A DNA stretch of 6,974 bases from Eudoraea sp. (GTDB lineage: Bacteria > Bacteroidota > Bacteroidia > Flavobacteriales > Flavobacteriaceae). Of the stretch, positions 1 through 5,346 are shown piece after piece. The stretch covers positions 1 through 6,974 of the forward strand of contig JABDRK010000209.1 of NCBI GenBank assembly GCA_013041785.1, read 5' to 3'. Position numbers and translations under genes: made by a program. Position 1 is the first letter of the stretch. Each line of letters opens with the position of its first letter. The notes beneath the pieces were generated by a model, which worked only from the letters and a program-made list of their open reading frames with translations, made no database searches and had not been told where the DNA came from.

Positions 1-957
1 CTGACTTCGGGGGCTGGGATTGTTCCGAAGTACATCGCTGCCATTTTCGGTGACCACATAGGTGTCACGGAGGTAGCTCACCGGCCCGTGTTTACCCATT
101 CTGAGATCTTCAAAGGTGTTATAGGTAATACTACTCAGAAAGGACCACTTCTTTTTCCCAAAATTGAAATCGGTATGAAAGGTGTTTTCATTGTTGGCTG
201 AGGCAAAACGATAGGCTGCACTACCGCTGAAAACTGGATCTCCATTGTCGGCAAACGTGGGTTTCTTTGTGTAAAAATTCATTACCCCGCCAATGGCATC
301 ACTCCCGTAAATCACAGATCCGGGGCCAAAGATTACCTCCGTATTCTTTACCGCATACGGATCGATGGAAATCACGTTCTGAATATTTCCCCCGCGGAAA
401 ATGGCATTATTCATCCGCACCCCGTCTACAGAGAGGAGCAAACGATTGGTGGCAAATCCCCTGATCATTGGGCTGCCTCCACCAAGTTGACTTTTTTGCA
501 CAAATACCTTCCCACTAGACTGCAAGAGATCTGCAGAAGTTTGTGGGTTATTAAAAGAGATACTTCGCGCATCAATACTCGCTATCTTTTGGGGGATATC
601 CTTTTTTTGCTGTTCCCATTTGGAGATGGACATTACCACCTCATCAAGTTGCTGTGGGTTTAGGGTGAGGAATACTTTGTTTTGCTTCCTTTGGATTTGA
701 TCTTTGGTGGTCCTAAACGTGAGATATCCCATATGACGGAAAGTGATCTTTTCATTCCCGCTGAAGATTTTCAGGTCACATCTGCCAGTTAGCCCGGTGA
801 TTACCGTTTTTGAGCGATCTTCATTTGTAACCACTACGTTGCCAATGCCTTCCTTTGAATCCACATCCAGCACATATACTTCCTGGGCGAGAACTAGGGA
901 CACAAAAAAGAAAAACATCAGGAACGTTACCCCGCGCATATTAATTGAAGACTTCAT
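1..957 (-). CDS. TonB-dependent outer-membrane receptor, N-terminal part (cut by left window edge)
   Basis: Outer-membrane active-transport receptor powered by TonB-ExbBD. I translated it by hand from the minus strand; 319 codons are open to the window edge. Residues 1-24 form a signal peptide (K2 and R8, a Phe-rich core, cleavage probably at VLA-Q). Residues 25-100 are a small beta domain of carboxypeptidase-regulatory/CNA-B type. LDEVVMS (104-110) is a likely TonB box. Residues 120-230 are the plug, with IRGFATNRLLLSVDGVRMN (165-183) and GPGSVIYGSDAIGG (211-224) as hallmark plug motifs. The barrel begins after about 235, and its remainder lies outside the window. The ATG at 957 lies inside the recO end. 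A second in-frame ATG at 939 sits just after the recO stop and gives an equally good signal peptide (MRGVTFLMFF), so the start is undecided. The plug motifs resemble heme/hemoglobin-type receptors, but the substrate is a weak inference. Confidence 0.93.
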   Translation of the reverse strand, partial: MKSSINMRGVTFLMFFFFVSLVLAQEVYVLDVDSKEGIGNVVVTNEDRSKTVITGLTGRCDLKIFSGNEKITFRHMGYLTFRTTKDQIQRKQNKVFLTLNPQQLDEVVMSISKWEQQKKDIPQKIASIDARSISFNNPQTSADLLQSSGKVFVQKSQLGGGSPMIRGFATNRLLLSVDGVRMNNAIFRGGNIQNVISIDPYAVKNTEVIFGPGSVIYGSDAIGGVMNFYTKKPTFADNGDPVFSGSAAYRFASANNENTFHTDFNFGKKKWSFLSSITYNTFEDLRMGKHGPVSYLRDTYVVTENGSDVLRNNPSPRSQ

Positions 958-1660
958 TTAATACGGTAAGTGACTTAGGCTTTCTAAATCCGTGTAAATG
1001 TAACTCAAAATAATCCACGATTATCTGAAGCAATCGCTGTCGCTGTACCTTACTTAACTTTATCATATGAACCTCATCAAAATTTGTGCCCAAAAGGGCC
1101 CTGAAGTGTACTAAATCTTCCCCGCTTATAACACTCTTACCCTGAGGCCCCCCGGTAAATTGTCCCTCCATAAGATTGAAATAGGGCGCTTCCATATTCC
1201 TTATATCGGGGTAGCACCCCAGAAAACGCATAAGAGCAAGCAGGAAATACAAGTGGAAATTTGCGATGTGGTCGCGGGTGTCCAACCATTGTAAGGCTGA
1301 TTCGAGATAGGAAAAAAGAGCCGGGTCTGCCTGCTCTTCACGAATACAGCTGCTAAGCATTTCTGATAAAAACAAGGTTATGGCATTCTTGGTAATATCC
1401 GAGTGCACAGTAGCGTAAGGAAAATGCACTTTAGCTTCCCTAATGCTTTCCAGCGTGCCTTTGTTTTTGTGAACGGCTACTATTTCCAGTTGCGAAAGGG
1501 GTTGAAAATAGGCTGTTTTTAATTTGCCCTTTCGAGACGACAATACCCCTTTTAACAGATAGGATTTAAGTCCGTCTGAAGCCGTGTATGCCTTAACAAT
1601 TAAGCTTGTATCCCCGTATTTGAGTGAAGAAAGTACTATGGCCCTGGTTTGCACCTGCAT
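941..1660 (-). CDS. recO: DNA repair protein RecO
   Basis: RecO is a mediator of RecF-pathway recombinational repair: it works with RecR to displace SSB and load RecA on gapped DNA, and it anneals complementary strands. The product is 239 aa, the normal family length. Residues 1-80 form the N-terminal OB fold, starting with the typical 'TRAIVLSSLKYGDTSLIVKAYT' pattern (5-26), with a basic stretch SSRKGKLK (41-48). Residues 85-239 are the helical C-terminal domain, with LGCYPD (147-152) and the family-like ending YFELHLHGFRKPKS (217-230). Only two cysteines occur (C105, C149), so the four-Cys zinc site of some RecO proteins is absent, as in E. coli RecO. The gene has its own predicted promoter (1677-1705), and its last 17 bp overlap the receptor start, so the two are probably cotranscribed. 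Confidence 0.95.
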   Translation of the reverse strand: MQVQTRAIVLSSLKYGDTSLIVKAYTASDGLKSYLLKGVLSSRKGKLKTAYFQPLSQLEIVAVHKNKGTLESIREAKVHFPYATVHSDITKNAITLFLSEMLSSCIREEQADPALFSYLESALQWLDTRDHIANFHLYFLLALMRFLGCYPDIRNMEAPYFNLMEGQFTGGPQGKSVISGEDLVHFRALLGTNFDEVHMIKLSKVQRQRLLQIIVDYFELHLHGFRKPKSLTVLNEVFN

Positions 1661-1676
1661 GGGAAGCGGTTTACTA

Positions 1677-1705
1677 CAAATATAGCAAGTACGGGAGTAC
1701 CCAAA
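1677..1705 (-). promoter_or_regulatory. Predicted recO promoter (Bacteroidota type)
   Basis: On the minus strand, TATATTTG (1684-1677) is a full match to the -7 consensus TAnnTTTG. TTTG (1705-1702) lies 17 bp upstream as the -33 element, within the usual 17-23 bp range. Transcription would start near 1671, leaving a leader of about 10 nt and no Shine-Dalgarno sequence before the ATG at 1660. The -33 element overlaps the U-tract of the gdhA terminator. Confidence 0.6.
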
Positions 1706-1732
1706 TAAAGAAACCCGGCCAGAAGCCGGGTT
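1702..1732 (-). terminator. Rho-independent terminator of gdhA
   Basis: Read on the minus strand, an 8 bp perfect stem AACCCGGC/GCCGGGTT (1732-1725 with 1719-1712) encloses a 5 nt loop. It is followed by the T-rich tract TCTTTATTT. It begins 21 bp after the gdhA stop codon, which is the expected place for an intrinsic terminator. Confidence 0.88.
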
Positions 1733-1753
1733 CCATCAAGGTCTTCAACAGGA

Positions 1754-3097
1754 TTAAATTACCCCCTGGGCCAACATGGCATCTGCCACTTTAACGAACC
1801 CGGCAATATTTGCCCCTTTAACGTAATTGCAGTACCCGTCTTCTTCCATTCCGAATTCCAGACAGGAATTGTGGATGTCTTCCATGATCCCCTTCAGCCT
1901 TTGATCTACTTCCTCACGGGTCCAACTTATCCTCAATGAATTCTGTGACATCTCCAAACCTGAAGTGGCCACTCCTCCCGCGTTAGAAGCTTTCCCGGGT
2001 GCGAACAAGATTCTTGCATCCTGGAAGGCATGAACTGCCTCAGGGGTAGAAGGCATATTTGCACCTTCTGCCACGCAAATACAACCCTGGTCGATAAGCT
2101 TTTTGGCATCATCGCCATCCAATTCATTCTGGGTAGCGGATGGAAGGGCGATATCACATTTTACTCCCCAGGGGTTTTCTCCCTTGTGATAGGTTGCTTC
2201 AGGATATTTCTCTACATATTCTGATATCCTTCCGCGTTGGTTGTTCTTGAGATCCATCACATAGGCAAGCTTCTCCTCGTCAATTCCAGCTGCATCGTAA
2301 ATATAACCTCCGGAATCAGATAGGGTAAGCACCTTACCTCCCATTTGGAGTACTTTTTCCGCCGCATATTGAGCAACATTTCCAGAACCGGAAATGACTA
2401 CATTTTTACCTTTTATACCGTCGTTTTTTGTATTAAGCATACTTTCGGCGAAGTACACTGTACCATAACCGGTAGCTTCAGGTCGAATTTTAGAACCACC
2501 CCAGGACAATCCTTTCCCGGTAAGCACCCCGGTAAATTCATTCCTGATCTTCTTGTACATACCAAAGAGATAACCTATTTCACGTGACCCTACTCCAATA
2601 TCTCCTGCTGGCACGTCTGTATTAGGCCCTATGTGACGGCATAACTCTGTCATAAAAGCGTGACAAAAACGCATAACTTCATCGTCTGATTTTCCTTTGG
2701 GATCAAAATCAGAGCCTCCTTTGCCTCCACCCATTGGAAGGGTGGTAAGACCGTTTTTAAAGACCTGCTCGAAAGCCAGAAACTTGAGAATACTGGCATT
2801 AACAGACGGGTGGAAACGCAATCCGCCCTTATACGGCCCAATGGCTGAGTTCATTTGAATGCGATATCCACGGTTTACGTGAATCTCTCCCTTGTCATCC
2901 ACCCAGGCTACGCGAAAGGACATTAAGCGTTCGGGTTCCACCATCCGAAGCAGGATGTTCTTGCCGTAGTAGATGTCGTGTTGAGTAATGTAAGGGATGA
3001 CCGTTTCAGCAACTTCCTGAACGGCCTGGAGGAATTCGGGTTCATGGCTGTTTCGGGATCGAACTTCTTCCATGAATTTTTCAATAATTTCTTCCAT
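1754..3097 (-). CDS. gdhA: Glutamate dehydrogenase, NADP-type (class I hexameric)
   Basis: Catalyses reductive amination of 2-oxoglutarate with ammonium to L-glutamate (reversible) in the cytoplasm, a main ammonium-assimilation route. The product is 447 aa, the same length as E. coli GdhA. The catalytic domain (about 55-200) holds GPYKGG (K90), PMGGGKGG with the catalytic-type K126, and PAGDIG with D166, matching the K/K/D set of hexameric GDHs. S379 in ATSGLEMSQ is the conserved substrate-side serine. The Rossmann domain (about 205-375) has GSGNVA (237-242). Its second strand ends in SDSGG (260-264), as in NADP-dependent E. coli GdhA rather than NAD enzymes; coenzyme choice is inferred from this. 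The ATG at 3097 has no Shine-Dalgarno sequence. The gene is probably transcribed alone: a -7 element lies 47 bp upstream and a terminator follows the stop. Confidence 0.96.
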   Translation of the reverse strand: MEEIIEKFMEEVRSRNSHEPEFLQAVQEVAETVIPYITQHDIYYGKNILLRMVEPERLMSFRVAWVDDKGEIHVNRGYRIQMNSAIGPYKGGLRFHPSVNASILKFLAFEQVFKNGLTTLPMGGGKGGSDFDPKGKSDDEVMRFCHAFMTELCRHIGPNTDVPAGDIGVGSREIGYLFGMYKKIRNEFTGVLTGKGLSWGGSKIRPEATGYGTVYFAESMLNTKNDGIKGKNVVISGSGNVAQYAAEKVLQMGGKVLTLSDSGGYIYDAAGIDEEKLAYVMDLKNNQRGRISEYVEKYPEATYHKGENPWGVKCDIALPSATQNELDGDDAKKLIDQGCICVAEGANMPSTPEAVHAFQDARILFAPGKASNAGGVATSGLEMSQNSLRISWTREEVDQRLKGIMEDIHNSCLEFGMEEDGYCNYVKGANIAGFVKVADAMLAQGVI

Positions 3098-3143
3098 CAG
3101 CGTAATAATTGTTTAGGTTTTTGTCAATTTTAAAATTCAGAGG

Positions 3144-3151
3144 CAAAATTA
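3144..3151 (-). promoter_or_regulatory. Predicted gdhA -7 promoter element
   Basis: TAATTTTG on the minus strand matches TAnnTTTG exactly, 46 bp upstream of the gdhA ATG. A TTG is not found 17-23 bp further upstream, so only half of the promoter is recognisable. Transcription would start near 3137 with a leader of about 40 nt. Confidence 0.45.
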
Positions 3152-3169
3152 TGGTTTTTCTATAATTTT
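3145..3169. repeat. AT-only inverted repeat over the gdhA -7 element
   Basis: AAAATTAT (3145-3152) and ATAATTTT (3162-3169) are perfect 8 bp inverted arms separated by 9 bp. One arm covers the predicted gdhA -7 box, so this could be a regulator site. It could also be chance in AT-rich intergenic DNA. As a hairpin it would be weak, and it lacks the GC stem of a terminator. Confidence 0.4.
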
Positions 3170-3202
3170 ATCTCCCTTTTTTTGAAAATTCAATAAACAA
3201 TA

Positions 3203-4354
3203 TTACAATGCCTGTTCCAGGTCTGCTATCAGGTCCCGGACATCTTCAATTCCCACACTAAGTCTGATCAAAGAATCAACAACACCACTTTTTTCCCGTT
3301 CCTCCCGGGGGATACTGGCATGGGTCATACTGGCCGGATGTCCTGCGAGACTTTCCACTCCCCCCAGAGACTCAGCCAATGTAAATACGCGCAATTTTTC
3401 CACAATAGCCACTGCTTCCTTATATGTGCCACTTTTAGGAACAAAAGAGATCATCCCGCCAAAATCGGACATTTGGTTTTTGGCAATTTCGTGATTCGGA
3501 TGCTCTTTAAAGCCCGGCCAATATACTTTTGCTATTTTCGGATGTGCTTTGAGGTAATTTGCAATTTCCCGACCATTGTCACAATGGCGCTGCATCCTTA
3601 CATGAAGGGTCTTGATCCCCCTTAGTACCAGGAAACTATCCATAGGTCCGCAAACGGCACCACTGGCATTCTGAATAAAATAAAGCTTATCTGCAAGTCC
3701 CTTGTCTTTAACCACCAGGGCCCCGACTACTACATCACTGTGGCCCCCTAGATATTTGGTGGCGGAATGCATCACAATATCGGCTCCAAGGTCTAATGGA
3801 CGCTGGAGATAGGGAGTCGCAAAGGTATTGTCAACCGCCAGCAGGATATTATGTTTTTTTGCGAGGCTAGCCATGCCTTTAATATCCACAACATTCATCA
3901 TGGGATTTGTCGGGGTCTCCACCCAAATAAGCTGGGTCCGATCATTTATCTGTGCTTCAATGGCATCCAAATCCTGTAATCCCATGAAGTGAAATCGGAT
4001 CCCATATTGCTCAAAAACTTGTCGGAACAGTCTATAACTGCCTCCATAGAGGTCATTTGTGGAGATAACTTCGTCACCGGGCTTGAGCAACTTTACTACC
4101 GCATCTATGGCGGATAGTCCGCTGGCAAATGCAAGGCCGTACTCCCCATTTTCGATACTGGCCATTGCGCGTTCCAGGGCTGTACGCGTTGGGTTGGCAC
4201 TCCGGGAGTACTCGTATCCCTTATGTCCACCAGGTGTAGATTGTGCATAGGTTGATGTCTGATAAATGGGCGGCATCACTGCCCCGTAAGCCTTATCCGG
4301 CTCTTGCCCCCCGTGAATAGTTTTGCTATTAAATCTAAGTTCTTCTTTACTCAT
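3203..4354 (-). CDS. Cystathionine gamma-synthase / gamma-lyase family PLP enzyme
   Basis: Fold-type I PLP enzyme of the Cys/Met metabolism family, cytoplasmic. It acts in transsulfuration: either O-acyl-homoserine plus cysteine to cystathionine, or cleavage of cystathionine to cysteine. The product is 383 aa, typical length. Motifs in order are YEYSRSANPTR (47-57, phosphate-binding Y49 and R51 from the neighbouring subunit), ASGLSA (78-83), DLYGG with Y103 stacking on PLP, VETPTNP (145-151), AVDNTF (173-178, D175), and HSATKYLGGHSD with Schiff-base K200. The C-terminal domain has AESLGGVESL (327-336), MTHAS (343-347) and substrate-carboxylate R364 in IRLSVGIED. E328 fits cystathionine-acting members rather than methionine gamma-lyase. 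Synthase versus lyase cannot be settled here, so no symbol is given (metB is the usual label). It has an unusually good Shine-Dalgarno sequence and its own predicted promoter. Confidence 0.93.
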   Translation of the reverse strand: MSKEELRFNSKTIHGGQEPDKAYGAVMPPIYQTSTYAQSTPGGHKGYEYSRSANPTRTALERAMASIENGEYGLAFASGLSAIDAVVKLLKPGDEVISTNDLYGGSYRLFRQVFEQYGIRFHFMGLQDLDAIEAQINDRTQLIWVETPTNPMMNVVDIKGMASLAKKHNILLAVDNTFATPYLQRPLDLGADIVMHSATKYLGGHSDVVVGALVVKDKGLADKLYFIQNASGAVCGPMDSFLVLRGIKTLHVRMQRHCDNGREIANYLKAHPKIAKVYWPGFKEHPNHEIAKNQMSDFGGMISFVPKSGTYKEAVAIVEKLRVFTLAESLGGVESLAGHPASMTHASIPREEREKSGVVDSLIRLSVGIEDVRDLIADLEQAL

Positions 4355-4358
4355 ATGG

Positions 4359-4365
4359 CCTCCTT
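4359..4365 (-). promoter_or_regulatory. Canonical Shine-Dalgarno sequence of the cystathionine enzyme gene
   Basis: AAGGAGG on the minus strand ends 4 nt before the ATG at 4354 and fixes that start. It is the only full anti-16S match at a gene start in this window; the other starts have none, as is usual for Bacteroidota. Confidence 0.7.
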
Positions 4366-4372
4366 AATAACA

Positions 4373-4403
4373 CAAATGTATCGCTATCTATGCGAGTTTA
4401 CAA
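4373..4403 (-). promoter_or_regulatory. Predicted promoter of the cystathionine enzyme gene
   Basis: On the minus strand, TACATTTG (4380-4373) fits TAnnTTTG exactly and TTG (4403-4401) lies 20 bp upstream as the -33 element. The start point would be near 4366, giving a leader of about a dozen bases that holds little beyond the Shine-Dalgarno sequence. A short inverted repeat TCGC/GCGA (4381-4395) lies in the spacer. Confidence 0.6.
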
Positions 4404-4442
4404 TCAATCTTAGTACAGTTCCTGGCAAGTGGATGGGCAGCT

Positions 4443-4907
4443 TCAGGCGTTTATTGCCTTTTTTAGTGCAAGGACAGCCCCAAGATGCAGTCCTTCATGA
4501 TAGACATTGAATGCCAGAGCTTCTTCCAACGATCCCAACCGCACACCTGTGCTTGTAGTATAAGCTTTGTATGTTTTAAAAATACCGTCTCTGAAATCCT
4601 CACGTGTCTGCTCAATCGTGGTAAGAAGCAGCTCCTCCAATTGGGTTATTTCAGAATCCGGAACAGCTTCATTATCAGGGACCGTGCCTTTGGCGTATCG
4701 TTCCACCCAGTCTGGTGGGACCTTTAACGGTAAATCACTCAACCCATAAGTGATAAGCTGCTGGGTGACCACCACATGGGCGATATTCCAATACAGATGG
4801 TTTCTAAATCCATCAGGGATCACAAATAAGTCTTCAGTTCGTGTCTTTCTGAGGATTGCGTAGAGTAATTTCCGGTTTTGAATCAGGATGGTAAAGAGAT
4901 AATCCAT
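4443..4907 (-). CDS. DinB-superfamily (DinB_2-like) protein
   Basis: The 154 aa length fits a single four-helix-bundle DinB/YfiT-type domain. Members are cytoplasmic, often bind a divalent metal through three histidines, and include thiol-dependent transferases; most have no assigned reaction. The probable metal triad is complete: H44 in NIAHVV (41-46), plus H137 and H141 in NVYHEGLHLG (134-143, HxxxH on the last helix). The 'YHEGLHLG' segment is typical of the family. There is no signal peptide or membrane segment. The gene lies 88 bp upstream of the cystathionine enzyme gene on the same strand, but that gene has its own promoter, so a shared job is not implied. The ATG at 4907 has no Shine-Dalgarno sequence. 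A near-match -7 box (TATATTTA, 4930-4923) lies upstream but lacks a -33 partner. Confidence 0.82.
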   Translation of the reverse strand: MDYLFTILIQNRKLLYAILRKTRTEDLFVIPDGFRNHLYWNIAHVVVTQQLITYGLSDLPLKVPPDWVERYAKGTVPDNEAVPDSEITQLEELLLTTIEQTREDFRDGIFKTYKAYTTSTGVRLGSLEEALAFNVYHEGLHLGAVLALKKAINA

Positions 4908-4992
4908 GTCAGAAGATTTGGCTAAATATAAAATAATTGGGGGTAATTAGGTTTCTTTGTGTTCAGATGAATAACCTCTACCAGCGTGTGAC

Positions 4993-5346
4993 ATGAAAAA
5001 AATCTATCATTTGGGAAGTTGCGATACCTGCGCCAGAATATTGAAAGAACTGGCACCACTTGAGGGAGTTGAACTCCGGGAAATAAAAACTGCGCCCTTA
5101 AAGGAAGAAGACCTTCTGGAACTTTACCAAATAGCGGGTAGCTATGAAGCCTTGTTCAGCAAGCGGGCCCGCCTTTACAAGGAGCGGAAACTCAAAGATA
5201 AACCGCTTGGGGAAGACGATTTCAAAAAGCTTATCCTGGAACACTATACCTTCCTGAAAAGGCCGGTTATCCTGGTAGATGGGGAGATTTTTATTGGAAA
5301 TAGCAAAAAGACGGTCCAGGCGGCCAGAGAAAAACTACATCCTTGA
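4993..5346 (+). CDS. ArsC/Spx-like thioredoxin-fold protein
   Basis: This 117 aa cytoplasmic protein has the length and layout of the ArsC/YffB/Spx family. The N-terminal strand MKKIYHLG leads into SCDTC (9-13). This resembles the CDT motif of YffB and also has a CxxC pair (C10, C13) like Spx. A helical insert follows (38-85) with KRAR (57-60). LKRPVILVDGEIFIGNS (88-104) then carries the family's conserved Arg-Pro (R90-P91) and final strands. The canonical ArsC CX5R active site is absent: C10 is not followed by an arginine in that register, although R15 follows C13. Arsenate reduction is therefore unproven, and a redox or regulatory role is equally possible. The gene diverges from the DinB-type gene (85 bp gap) and runs directly into the transporter gene. 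No Shine-Dalgarno sequence or convincing promoter is visible. Confidence 0.85.
   Translation: MKKIYHLGSCDTCARILKELAPLEGVELREIKTAPLKEEDLLELYQIAGSYEALFSKRARLYKERKLKDKPLGEDDFKKLILEHYTFLKRPVILVDGEIFIGNSKKTVQAAREKLHP

Noticed and set aside
743..961. Open frame of 72 codons on the plus strand opposite the receptor gene
   Set aside because: It lies antisense to the signal peptide and N-terminal domain of a well-supported receptor gene, and its translation shows no recognisable domain.
1933..2157. Open frame of 74 codons on the minus strand within gdhA
   Set aside because: It is an alternative frame of the strongly conserved GDH coding region with no independent support.
3182..3193. Inverted repeat TTGAA/TTCAA after the cystathionine enzyme stop as a terminator
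   Set aside because: The arms are 5 bp and AT-rich with a two-base centre, so a stable hairpin is not expected.
3320..3625. Open frame of 101 codons on the plus strand within the cystathionine enzyme gene
   Set aside because: It is antisense to conserved coding sequence, Cys/His/Phe-rich with no domain, and has no promoter or ribosome site; it is a shadow of the real gene.
4355..4442. Possible SAM-type riboswitch upstream of the cystathionine enzyme gene
   Set aside because: The predicted start point leaves a leader of about 12 nt, and the region shows no multi-helix structure or terminator; there is no room for an aptamer.
4948..4959. TAGGTTTC / TTTCTTTG as a promoter for the ArsC-like gene
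   Set aside because: Both deviate from TAnnTTTG and neither has a TTG 17-23 bp upstream.
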